From NCBI RefSeq assembly GCF_009769385.1, contig NZ_ML775962.1:314955-378954 (forward strand): 64,000 nucleotides of DNA. The letters run 5' to 3'. Position 1 is the first letter of the stretch. Each line of letters starts with the position of its first letter. A program made the position numbers and the translations under genes. Source of the DNA: Saccharothrix deserti. Lineage in GTDB: Bacteria; Actinomycetota; Actinomycetes; Mycobacteriales; Pseudonocardiaceae. This document shows, piece by piece, positions 26,886-35,203 of this stretch. The notes beneath the pieces were generated by a model. The model did no database searches. It was not told the origin of the DNA and saw nothing but the letters and a program-made list of their open reading frames with translations.

Positions 26886-29800
26886 CCGGATCCGGTGCGA
26901 CCGAACTGGGCCACGAGGACCTGCTGGCAGACGACGACGTCTCCACGGAGGCCACGACGACGCGTGGCGTGCAGCTGGTCGATGCCCGCCAGAGGTACCT
27001 CGCCATCGTCAAGGACCGCGTGGCGGCGGGCGACCGGGAGACGTTGGCGGCGTTCGTCCAGGGCCGGCGCGCGGTGCACAAGGTGCTGGGCGCCAACAGC
27101 TCCAACCACCGCGTCCCGGGCCTGACCGGCGAGCCGTTCGTCAAGCGCGACGAACTGCTCGTCCACAGTGGACGCGCGCTCGCCTCGCTCGGGCTGGCCC
27201 TGGTCGACGATCCGGGAGCGGCGAGCGGGCACGTCGAGGTCTTCCGCCGCTGGGTGGACCACGCCGGGCTGCGCGTGCCGAGCGGCCTCGTCCGCGAGGT
27301 GGACGACGGTATCCGCCCCGTCCACCGCGCGGTGCTCGACCACTTGGCCGCCCGCGACGAACTCGACCCCCTCACGCTGACGTGGCTGCTGGAACTCGAC
27401 GGCTGGCTGCACCCCGCCCAAGGCAGGCGACGGCTGCGCACCGGCCCCGGCGTCCAAGTGCTGCTCGACCTCGGCACCGCGGGCCGGCGCGCCGAACTCC
27501 GCCTGTCCTGGACCCGCGACCTGCCGCACGGCCTCATCCCGGACCCGGCCACCATGACCCTCACCTCGGCCGACGAGGCGTTCCACAACGCGCTCTCCGC
27601 GGCCTGGGAACTGGCCGGCGGCCCGCGCTCGCACGCCGTCCTCTGGTCCCTGGCCGACCGGGGCGGTCCGATTCGCCGCGTGGGCGGCCCGTCTCTCGGC
27701 GCGGCGTTCACCGTGCTGTTGGACGAGCACAACCGCCTCAGCCGCCGCGTCCGGGGCCCGCTCACCGTCCGCCGCCTGCAGGCCGGCAACGCCATCGTGG
27801 GCGCGGTCGACGTGAGCAAGCCGGACGCCATCGTGTCGGTCTCCGGCTACGAGGCGAAACTTCGCGTCGTCACCGACAACATGCGCATCATCCTGCCCAG
27901 CGAGGACCGACCGGCCGCGCTGGAAGCCGACCGATCGGGCTTCGCCGACCTCGACCCGGTCGACACGTGGCCCGAGGCCGCCAAATCGGCCCGCCGCATG
28001 GCCACCCGACGACTCCTGACCATCGCCGCGTCCGTCCTCGGTGTGCTGGCCCTGGCCGCGGGCATCCTGTACGGCTTCACCGCCGCCGGCCGTGAAGCCG
28101 ACCAACTCCGCGCCCAATCGGCCACGCTCGCCGCACAGGCCATCGGCCTGCGCAACACCGACCCCGCGTTGGCGGCGAAGGTCGCCTTGGCCGCACACCG
28201 CATCGACCCGACCAACGCCCGTGCCGTGGACGCCCTGCGGGACCTGCTGGGCGACCGGCGCAACGTCGCCCACGCCTGGCAGGCCGATCCCTCGCGGCTG
28301 GACGCGATCGCCGTCAGCGAGACGCTGTCGAGAGTGGTGACGTCCGGCAGCGACCGGCTCACCAAGGTGTGGGCGCTGGACGGCTCGTTCGTCGGCCAGA
28401 TCGGGCAGCACAGCCGCGAACTCGTCACCGCCGACACCCAGGCGTTCGCCGCCGCCCTCCTCGACGACGGCATCGGCCTCTACGACATCGGCGGCGACGT
28501 CCCGACCGAACTGGCGGTGCTGCCCGAGCCGACATGTGCCGCCGAGTACACCACCGAGGTCGCCGACCTGGCGTTCGTCGGCCACGACTCGGCGCTCGTT
28601 GCCGTCTGGGACGACGGCTCGATCAGCACCTACGACGTGGTGACCCGTGAGGAGACGTCGTGCCTGCCGTCCGGCGAGGTGCTCGCCCCGCTCACGTTCC
28701 AGCCGGCGCTCCCGGTGCGGAAGGTCCTGGACGCGGACGTGATCGGGCAGTCCGGCGACGAGCTGGTGGTCGTGCTCCTGCTCACCTCCAACGATGTCGT
28801 GACCGTCCACAAGCCCGGCGCGAGGGCCGCGATCACCGTGCCGGCCAAGGAGATCTCCGGCGAACCGACGCTCGTCGCCGCGTCGGCGGAGGCCGTCGGC
28901 GTGGCCACCGACCGGGGCGTGGCCGTGTGGTCGCGCACCGACCGGGCGCTGCTCGCCAACCCGGCGGGCGGCCTGAGCACCGAGCCGCGCACGATCGAGT
29001 TCTCCGAAGGCCACCTGTTGATCGGCGGCGAGGAAGGCACGGCCGTCGTGCGGATCGGCAACCCCGCGTGGCAGATGGCGGACAGCCTGGGCGACCTCAA
29101 CGGCGGTGACGCCACCGTCGCCGCGATCGACGGGCGCAGCGTGGTGGCCGGTGGACCCGCCGGCCGGGTGTGGGTGATCGCCGACGCCACCAGCGGACTG
29201 CTGCTCGACCAGGAGACGTTCGCCACGGACGTGGACTTCCTCCCCGACGGCCGCATGGTCAGCTCGGCCGTGCCCGGCACATCCGGCCTGCGCGGCGAGT
29301 CGGACGGCACGGTGAGCGATGCGCTCGTCCTGCTCGACCCCAAGCGGTCGCCGGAGACCGTGGCGGGCAAGAGCAACGTCGACGCCCGCTACACCTACGG
29401 CGACGACAACCGCTTCTTCGCCAACGAGATCGCCGCCGTGCCCGGTTTCGCGGCCGCCGCGGGCCAGGTGAACAACACCGGCACCGTCCTGGCGTGGAAG
29501 GACGACCGCAAGGACTCCCCGCGCCAACTGACGCTCCCGGAGCCCGACGACGCGAAGGCCGACCGCACGGCGCACATCATCGCGTCGGTCGGCCTCACCC
29601 CCGACGGCGCGCTGCTCGTCGCGCGGCACGTCACCGGGAAGCTCGGCATCTGGTCCACCGCGACGTGGGACCGGGTCGCCGAACTCGACTTCGAGCCCGG
29701 CAACACCCGGATCGTCGTCCGGCCGGACCGGGTGCTGCTGATCAGCGGTTCGGGCGCGGCCACCGACCTCGTCCGGGTCGACCTGCCGTCCGGCAGCGTC

Positions 29801-30310
29801 AGCCGCCGCGTGCCCGCACCCAAGGTCGAACACCTCACGGCGAGCGCCGACGGGACCACCGTCGTCACGATGACCGAGGACGGCGTGGTGCAGCGGCGCG
29901 ACGCCGACCTCCAGGCAGTCGGGGAGCCGTGGCGGCCCTCCACGTCCGGCGAACCGGTCGGCACCGTCGCCGCCGATCCCGCCGGGCAGCGCGTCGCCAT
30001 CGGTCAGGGCGCCGAGATCCTGGTCTACGACCTCACCACCCACCTGCTCGCACTGCCGGAACTCGCGGCCGACGACAGCACGATCGTCAACGTCACCTGG
30101 TCGCCCGACGGGCAGGTCCTCGCCGGTGTGTCCATGCCACCGCAGCGCGGCGGGAAGCAGGTCAACCCGCTGCGGGTGTGGCAGGTGGGCGACCTCGACT
30201 GGGGCGACCAGGTCTGCGGTTGGGCGGGCGGTGGCTTCACGCCCGACGAGTGGGCCCGCTACGCGGGCGAGGACTCCACGTACATCGACATTTGCGGAGA
30301 GGACCGTTGA
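26882..30310 (+). CDS. membrane-anchored Lon-like/beta-propeller protein
   Basis: GTG 26882 gives 1142 residues. About 30-190 is a helical domain of unknown type. About 200-345 resembles a Lon (S16) proteolytic fold: strand LRLSWTRDLP, GGPSLGAAF at 268-276 (Ser271 in the place of the Lon nucleophile), NAIVGAVD, and SGYEAKL with Lys326 near the expected Lys of the dyad, one or two positions shifted. A single membrane helix follows (about 379-400), then an SFT-like helix (LAAQAIGLRNTDPALAAKVAL) often seen before propellers in actinobacterial STAND-like proteins, and a large WD40-type propeller (460-1140). The N-terminal part is probably cytoplasmic and the propeller outside. There is no NTPase domain. 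Protease activity is uncertain. Confidence 0.65.
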   Translation: MTGSGATELGHEDLLADDDVSTEATTTRGVQLVDARQRYLAIVKDRVAAGDRETLAAFVQGRRAVHKVLGANSSNHRVPGLTGEPFVKRDELLVHSGRALASLGLALVDDPGAASGHVEVFRRWVDHAGLRVPSGLVREVDDGIRPVHRAVLDHLAARDELDPLTLTWLLELDGWLHPAQGRRRLRTGPGVQVLLDLGTAGRRAELRLSWTRDLPHGLIPDPATMTLTSADEAFHNALSAAWELAGGPRSHAVLWSLADRGGPIRRVGGPSLGAAFTVLLDEHNRLSRRVRGPLTVRRLQAGNAIVGAVDVSKPDAIVSVSGYEAKLRVVTDNMRIILPSEDRPAALEADRSGFADLDPVDTWPEAAKSARRMATRRLLTIAASVLGVLALAAGILYGFTAAGREADQLRAQSATLAAQAIGLRNTDPALAAKVALAAHRIDPTNARAVDALRDLLGDRRNVAHAWQADPSRLDAIAVSETLSRVVTSGSDRLTKVWALDGSFVGQIGQHSRELVTADTQAFAAALLDDGIGLYDIGGDVPTELAVLPEPTCAAEYTTEVADLAFVGHDSALVAVWDDGSISTYDVVTREETSCLPSGEVLAPLTFQPALPVRKVLDADVIGQSGDELVVVLLLTSNDVVTVHKPGARAAITVPAKEISGEPTLVAASAEAVGVATDRGVAVWSRTDRALLANPAGGLSTEPRTIEFSEGHLLIGGEEGTAVVRIGNPAWQMADSLGDLNGGDATVAAIDGRSVVAGGPAGRVWVIADATSGLLLDQETFATDVDFLPDGRMVSSAVPGTSGLRGESDGTVSDALVLLDPKRSPETVAGKSNVDARYTYGDDNRFFANEIAAVPGFAAAAGQVNNTGTVLAWKDDRKDSPRQLTLPEPDDAKADRTAHIIASVGLTPDGALLVARHVTGKLGIWSTATWDRVAELDFEPGNTRIVVRPDRVLLISGSGAATDLVRVDLPSGSVSRRVPAPKVEHLTASADGTTVVTMTEDGVVQRRDADLQAVGEPWRPSTSGEPVGTVAADPAGQRVAIGQGAEILVYDLTTHLLALPELAADDSTIVNVTWSPDGQVLAGVSMPPQRGGKQVNPLRVWQVGDLDWGDQVCGWAGGGFTPDEWARYAGEDSTYIDICGEDR

Positions 30311-32280
30311 TGCGCACTTCACGTTCCCTGACGGTCTTCATGGCGGCGGTGGTGCTCACGTCGTGCACCGCAACGGGCGGCGAGCCCGCACCCGCGCCGA
30401 CCGGGCCGTCGTTCGACTCGACCGAGGCCGTCGTGGCGTTCCGCCAGGCGGACCGGGTGCGGTTCGCCAACGCCGCCGGGCGCGTCTGGGGCGACGTCCC
30501 GGTGAAGTCCCCGGACTGGGCGTGGTCGGCCGACGCCGGGCACTTCGCCCTGCTGGACGAGAACCGGCTGCACATCGTGGACTCCGAGACCGGCGAGGAC
30601 GCGTCGCAACCGTGTCCCTGCCACGGCTTGGGCGTGCTGGGTGACAGGTTCGCCACGATCAGCTCCGACGGCGCCGCCCTGCTGTTGTTCGCACCCGGCG
30701 CGGAAGCCGAGCGCGTGCCGCTGCAACGCCCGCTGACCGCAGCCGAACTCGTCGCGGGTGGCCGGGAGCGGGTGGCCGTCGCCGAACCGATCCCCGAGGA
30801 GTTGGCCGACTACCGGGGCCAGAGCGCCCTCTTCACCGTGGACGCCACGGGCGCGCTGACGCCGTTGATCGAGGGCAAGTCGGCCGTGTCGATCTGGGAC
30901 GGCACCACGTCGCCCGACGGGACGAGGCTCGCCACTGTCGAGTCGCCCAGCGGCGGCGCGTGCCACACGCAGCCGGGCGTCTTCTCGTTGCGGTACGACG
31001 AGACCAACCCCGTGCAGGAACGCGCCGTGCCCTCCGACCCCGCGTTCACCCGGGCCGTGCTCGGCGAGGTGCGCATGACGACCGGTCTGCGGTGGGCGGG
31101 CGACGACCTGGTGGTGACGTTCGGGCCCAACCCCGGCTGCCAGAACCTCCTGGCACCCCGTTACCTCACCTACCGGCTGGACGACGGCAAGTGGGAGCAG
31201 CTGGCGGTCGGCGTCCTGGAGCTCGGTTTCGGCGCGGACGGCCGCTCGTACGCCGTCGAACTGCCCGACGTCGTGGAGGCCGGGGAGAGCAGCGTTCTCG
31301 GGGCCGGGAAGTTCGTGGTCACCAATGCCGACGGCACCCGGAAGGAAGTCGGCGACAACGTCCAGGGCTTCGCCCTCACCCCGGCCGAGGAAGCCGCCGG
31401 CGAGCCGAAAGCCCGCCCACTGCCCGAACCCGAGCCCATCGCGGGCACCACCGACCGGGGCGCACCCCTCGACACCGAGTACCGCGACCTCGCGGAGCGC
31501 ATCGCCGACGCGGCCGAGTCCGGAGACCTGAAGGCCCTGGAATCGTTGTGCGGCAAGTGCGACGCGCCGACCCGCGAGCTGATCGGCACGCCGGAGGGAC
31601 GTGAGGCGATCCGCCGCGCTCTGCGCACCCACCCGGCCGTGGACGACCGCTCCGCCACCTACCCGGGTCTGGCCGTCAAGCGGTGCGTGGACGAACCGGT
31701 GCACGCGGAGGCGTGCACCGCGCAGCAGATCGGCGACATCGGTCTGCTGGGCCTGGAACCCGACTTCGACATCCGGGACGGACTTGAGGACATCTTCCGG
31801 GCACCCGTCACGGGATCGGTCCGCCTGGAGGTGGACGAGCGGGGCGACGCGCACTGGGCGGGCCGTTCGAGCTCCGCCGAGCCGTACAAGGTGAAAACGG
31901 CCGTCGAAGGCATGCCCGAGTCGTACTTCTTCATGCCGCCCGAAGGCGACTACTACTGCGGAATTTTCGACGAGATGGCCGGCTGCCAGGGCCGGACCCA
32001 GCCGATCCCGCCACGCCCGGAGTCGTGCGGTGAAGGGCCGTCATGGGGCGGCGGGATGTTCGTGGACTCGTCGGGCAAGGTCGACTTCCTGTGCGCCGGT
32101 GGCGTGATGTTCTACTGGGGCGACAAGAGCGAACCGGGACCGGAGGACCGGTTGGCCGTCGGGCAGACCGTGTCGGCGCTGGGGTACACGTGCACGGCGG
32201 GAGAGCAGGACATGCGGTGCGTCCACGACGCCTCCGGCCACGGGTTCCGGATGGCGCCGGACTCCAACGACCAGTTCTGA
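30310..32280 (+). CDS. propeller-containing lipoprotein of the nucleotidyltransferase operon
   Basis: ATG 30310 overlaps the preceding TGA by one base. The 656-residue product has a lipoprotein signal (MRTSRSLTVFMAAVVLTSC, lipobox LTSC, Cys19), so it is anchored on the outer face of the membrane. Residues 35-365 contain propeller-like blades (WAWSADAGHFALLDENRLHI). A Pro/Glu linker near 375-390 leads to an alpha-helical region, and the C-terminal ~120 residues are Cys-rich (YYCGIF, MAGCQ, DFLCAGG, GYTCTAG, MRCVHD) and likely disulfide-bonded. Two extracellular propellers encoded side by side suggest a surface sensor complex. The family is not recognised. Confidence 0.65.
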   Translation: MRTSRSLTVFMAAVVLTSCTATGGEPAPAPTGPSFDSTEAVVAFRQADRVRFANAAGRVWGDVPVKSPDWAWSADAGHFALLDENRLHIVDSETGEDASQPCPCHGLGVLGDRFATISSDGAALLLFAPGAEAERVPLQRPLTAAELVAGGRERVAVAEPIPEELADYRGQSALFTVDATGALTPLIEGKSAVSIWDGTTSPDGTRLATVESPSGGACHTQPGVFSLRYDETNPVQERAVPSDPAFTRAVLGEVRMTTGLRWAGDDLVVTFGPNPGCQNLLAPRYLTYRLDDGKWEQLAVGVLELGFGADGRSYAVELPDVVEAGESSVLGAGKFVVTNADGTRKEVGDNVQGFALTPAEEAAGEPKARPLPEPEPIAGTTDRGAPLDTEYRDLAERIADAAESGDLKALESLCGKCDAPTRELIGTPEGREAIRRALRTHPAVDDRSATYPGLAVKRCVDEPVHAEACTAQQIGDIGLLGLEPDFDIRDGLEDIFRAPVTGSVRLEVDERGDAHWAGRSSSAEPYKVKTAVEGMPESYFFMPPEGDYYCGIFDEMAGCQGRTQPIPPRPESCGEGPSWGGGMFVDSSGKVDFLCAGGVMFYWGDKSEPGPEDRLAVGQTVSALGYTCTAGEQDMRCVHDASGHGFRMAPDSNDQF

Positions 32281-32330
32281 TCCCGGCCTGACGAGTGGAA
32301 GAAGATCTTCGGTGATCGGATGACCAGGCC

Positions 32331-33299
32331 ATGAGCAATCCCGTCGACTCGAACGGCATCCGGGGCGTTCCGCCACGGGCGATCCACGAACGGCAACTCG
32401 ACCACGACATGCTGCGCCTTCAGCGCGCCGCGTCGGCAAGCCACCAGCGTGGTCAACTCGTCGAGGCGGTCCGGGGCGTCGCAGCGGCTCTGCTCGCGGT
32501 CGCCGGCATCCTGGTCACGATCCTCGGCCACGGTCGACCGGCCGTGGCCATCACCGGCTTCTTCTGGTTCCTCGTCTCCGCGTTCCTGCTCAAGCGCCTG
32601 GCCGGGACAACGGCCCGACAGGGAGCCCTGCTCCAGGAGATGTTCGACACCGGCCTGTTCCACCTGCCCTGGCGCTCCACGGTCGCGGGCGACCCGATCC
32701 CCGAGCCCGACGTCAACCGACTCGCCCGCCAACTCACGCGGGGGAGCGCCAAGGACCAGCGCATCACCGGAGGCTGGTACGACCCCACCTCCGACGTCCA
32801 CCACCCCTACGACGTGCTCATCGCCCAGGAGCAGAACCTCGCCTGGGACGCCCGCCTCCGCCGCCGCTACAGCTACTTCATCGTCGCCGCCGCCGTCCTC
32901 TGGACCGCGATCGGTCTGGCTGTCGGCCTGGCGATCGCCAACGCGACCCTCCCCGACACGCTCCTCAGCTTCTTCGTCCCGTCACTGGCCGCCTACCAGA
33001 TCGCCATCGAGATCTGGGCGGGCCAGCAGAAGGTCGCCGACGAGCGAGAACGACTCACCAAGATCGTCAACAGTGAGCTGCGCGACGGTCGTCCCGGGCC
33101 GGTGCCCGAACGCGAGTGGCACCGGCTCCGTGACGTTGCCCGCGATGTGCAGGACGGCATCCTGCGCACCCGCCTGGACCCCACCCGAGTGCCGGAGTGG
33201 TTCTACAAGCGATTCCGCGACGGCGACGAACGCGATTTCGCCGACACCGCCGAGGGCCACCGCCTCCGCCTCGCCGCGCACACGGCGCCGCCCGCATAA
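32331..33299 (+). CDS. S-4TM (SMODS-associated four-transmembrane) effector-type protein
   Basis: The 322-residue protein has the S-4TM plan: N-terminal IHERQLDHDMLRLQRAA in place of the 'RQ...L..L.A' start, two membrane helices (about 45-90), then LLQEMFDTGLFHLPW, GGWYD, and AQEQNLAWDARLRRRYS, which match the family's conserved 'FD..L..L.W', 'WY' and 'R.N..WD..LRR.Y' blocks, and two further helices (about 180-235) before a charged C-terminus. S-4TM proteins are known as membrane effectors in nucleotide-activated (CBASS-like) systems, where they are thought to disrupt the membrane. Here no SMODS/CD-NTase gene is adjacent; the nearest nucleotidyltransferase is at 24568, and this gene lies 50 bases after the lipoprotein in the same direction. 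Confidence 0.8.
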   Translation: MSNPVDSNGIRGVPPRAIHERQLDHDMLRLQRAASASHQRGQLVEAVRGVAAALLAVAGILVTILGHGRPAVAITGFFWFLVSAFLLKRLAGTTARQGALLQEMFDTGLFHLPWRSTVAGDPIPEPDVNRLARQLTRGSAKDQRITGGWYDPTSDVHHPYDVLIAQEQNLAWDARLRRRYSYFIVAAAVLWTAIGLAVGLAIANATLPDTLLSFFVPSLAAYQIAIEIWAGQQKVADERERLTKIVNSELRDGRPGPVPEREWHRLRDVARDVQDGILRTRLDPTRVPEWFYKRFRDGDERDFADTAEGHRLRLAAHTAPPA

Positions 33300-33378
33300 C
33301 ACGGCATTCGGGCCTCTGGAGGCGCCCTCGTGCGCGGGCATCCGATGTCGGAGTGCGACCGGTAGGCGCTGCGGTTCC

Positions 33379-33416
33379 TTGCGGCGTACGATACCTAACA
33401 GTACTATGCATCGTAC
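33379..33416 (+). promoter_or_regulatory. promoter and inverted-repeat operator of the padR operon
   Basis: TTGCGG (33379-33384), a 17-base spacer and TACTAT (33402-33407) form a plausible -35/-10 promoter. The 7-base arms GTACGAT (33386-33392) and ATCGTAC (33410-33416) are perfect inverted repeats spanning the spacer and -10, so a dimeric repressor, most simply the PadR protein encoded next, would block the promoter. Confidence 0.65.
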
Positions 33417-33445
33417 ATCTAGGGCTTGGGGTGGGTGGAGGTCTC

Positions 33446-33820
33446 GTGAAAGTCACCAAGGATCTTGTGGCCGCCTCGGCGACACCGATGGTGTTGGGCA
33501 TCCTGGCCGAGGCGGACAGCTACGGCTACGCCATCCTCAGGCGGATCAACGAGCTGTCCGGCGGGGAGCTGGACTGGACCGAGGGACTGCTCTACCCGCT
33601 GCTGCACCGGCTCGAGCGCCTCGGACACGTGGAGTCCAGCTGGCAGTCGGTCGCCGGTGAACGGCGGCGCAAGTACTACCGCATCACCCCCAGCGGTCTG
33701 GCCGAGCTCGCCGAGCAACGCCGCCAGTGGGACACGGTGGTGGGCGCGCTCAAGGAGATCTGGCGCGGCGCCGGCGATTCCAGGCCGTTGATCGCGATCC
33801 CGCTGGAGGGTCAGGCATGA
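33446..33820 (+). CDS. PadR-family transcriptional regulator
   Basis: GTG 33446 follows GGAGG and yields 124 residues. The winged helix is clear: VLGILAEADSYGYAILRRIN, then the family signature EGLLYPLLHRLERLGHV and the wing RRRKYYRITPSG. PadR proteins of this size repress a neighbouring membrane-protein gene and are relieved by ligands. The stop overlaps the start of the HAAS-domain membrane gene (ATGA at 33817), the classical PadR/HAAS pairing, and an inverted repeat overlaps its promoter, suggesting autoregulation. Confidence 0.88.
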   Translation: MKVTKDLVAASATPMVLGILAEADSYGYAILRRINELSGGELDWTEGLLYPLLHRLERLGHVESSWQSVAGERRRKYYRITPSGLAELAEQRRQWDTVVGALKEIWRGAGDSRPLIAIPLEGQA

Positions 33821-35184
33821 CGGACCGTCAGGACGACCTGGAAGCCCAGTTCGCTCAGTGGCGTCAGTACGTGCAGCGCCGCCGAGAGATGCGGCAGTCC
33901 GACGCCGAAGAACTCGAAGACCACCTCCGGGGTTCCGTCGACGAGCTCGTCGCCGCCGGCCTCCACGCCGACGAGGCGTTCCTGGTCGCGGTCAAGCGCA
34001 TGGGCAGCTTGGACGAGTTGTCCCGCGAGTTCGCCCGGGAGCATTCGGAACGGCTGTGGAAGCAATTGGTGCTGACCGGCGGGACCGACAGCCCGGCAGC
34101 GGACACCCGGTCCCGGCGCGACCTGCTCACGATGGCCCTCTGCGCGGCGGGCGCGGCAGCCTCGATCAAGGTGCCGGAACTGTTCGGCATGAGCCTCGAA
34201 GAGGACGGCGCGTTCTACGGGCCCAACGTCGGCCTGTTCGTGCTGCCCTGGCTGGCGGCCTTCCTCGCCTGGCGCCGTCATGCCACGAAAGCGCTGATCG
34301 GCGTACTGCTGGCGTTGTTCGCGCTCGGCGCCGTGGCGGCCAACGCCTACCCGCTCGCGGACGACTCCCAATCGGTGGTCCTGACCGGCATCCACCTCCC
34401 CATCGCCCTGTGGTTCGTGGTCGGCTTGGCCTACGTGGCCGACGATGTGCGCGCGCCACGCCGACGCATGGACTTCATCCGCTTCACCGGCGAGTGGTTC
34501 GTCTACTACGTCCTCATCGCCCTCGGCGGCGGCGTGCTGATCGCCTTCGTGTTCGGGACCTTCGAGGCCATCGGGATCTCCCCGGAAGGCTTCATAGCGC
34601 AGTGGGTGCTTCCCTGCGGCGCCGCGGCCGCGGTCGTGGTGGCAGGGTGGCTCGTCGAGGCCAAGCAGAGCGTCGTGGAGAACATCGCCCCGGTGCTCAC
34701 GCGACTGTTCACGCCGCTGTTCACCGCGGCACTGCTGGCCTTCCTCGTCACCCTCGGCGTGACCAGCGGCGGCATCGACGTCGAGCGGGAAGCGCTGATC
34801 CTGTTCGACCTCCTGCTGGTCGTGGTGCTGGCGTTGCTGCTCTACTCGATCTCGGCCCGCGATCCGCTGGCCCCGCCCGGCTTGTTCGACAAGCTCCAGC
34901 TCGCTCTGGTGGTCAGCGCACTGGTCATCGATGTGTTGGTGCTGCTGGAGATCACCGGGCGCATCACCGAGTACGGCACCACGCCCAACAAGGCGGCGGC
35001 ACTCGGGGAGAACGTCATCCTGCTGGCCAATCTCGCCTGGTCGGCCTGGCTGCTGCTGGGGCTTGTCCGCCGACGCACGCCGTTCGCGGTGCTCGAGCGC
35101 TGGCAGACCGCCTACCTCCCGGTGTACGCCACGTGGGCCTGGATCGTGGTCCTGGTCTTCCCCCCGTTGTTCAACTACCTCTGA
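33817..35184 (+). CDS. HAAS-domain multi-spanning membrane protein
   Basis: ATG 33817 overlaps the padR stop. The 455-residue protein starts with a helical HAAS/permease-prefix domain (QFAQWRQYVQRRREM; AEELEDHLRGSVDELVAAGL; DEAFLVAVKRMGSLDEL), followed by about ten hydrophobic segments from residue 105 onward, in a DUF4153-like arrangement. HAAS domains are partners of PadR regulators, and the membrane part may sense membrane stress or act as a transporter. No transport motif is recognisable. The pair probably forms a two-gene regulatory unit. Confidence 0.7.
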   Translation: MTDRQDDLEAQFAQWRQYVQRRREMRQSDAEELEDHLRGSVDELVAAGLHADEAFLVAVKRMGSLDELSREFAREHSERLWKQLVLTGGTDSPAADTRSRRDLLTMALCAAGAAASIKVPELFGMSLEEDGAFYGPNVGLFVLPWLAAFLAWRRHATKALIGVLLALFALGAVAANAYPLADDSQSVVLTGIHLPIALWFVVGLAYVADDVRAPRRRMDFIRFTGEWFVYYVLIALGGGVLIAFVFGTFEAIGISPEGFIAQWVLPCGAAAAVVVAGWLVEAKQSVVENIAPVLTRLFTPLFTAALLAFLVTLGVTSGGIDVEREALILFDLLLVVVLALLLYSISARDPLAPPGLFDKLQLALVVSALVIDVLVLLEITGRITEYGTTPNKAAALGENVILLANLAWSAWLLLGLVRRRTPFAVLERWQTAYLPVYATWAWIVVLVFPPLFNYL

Positions 35185-35203
35185 CCGTTCAGGGCGGCGG
35201 CGG

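Noticed and set aside
26639-30322. 1227-codon minus-strand open frame opposite the propeller protein
   Set aside because: Antisense shadow with no recognisable domain; the plus strand has overlapping coupled genes and clear blades.
24568-33299. Canonical CBASS locus
   Set aside because: No SMODS/CD-NTase, Cap2/Cap3 or HORMA/TRIP13 gene is visible; only the S-4TM effector type is shared.
34506-34775. Short antisense open frames in the HAAS membrane protein gene
   Set aside because: They mirror membrane-helix codons and have no start signals.
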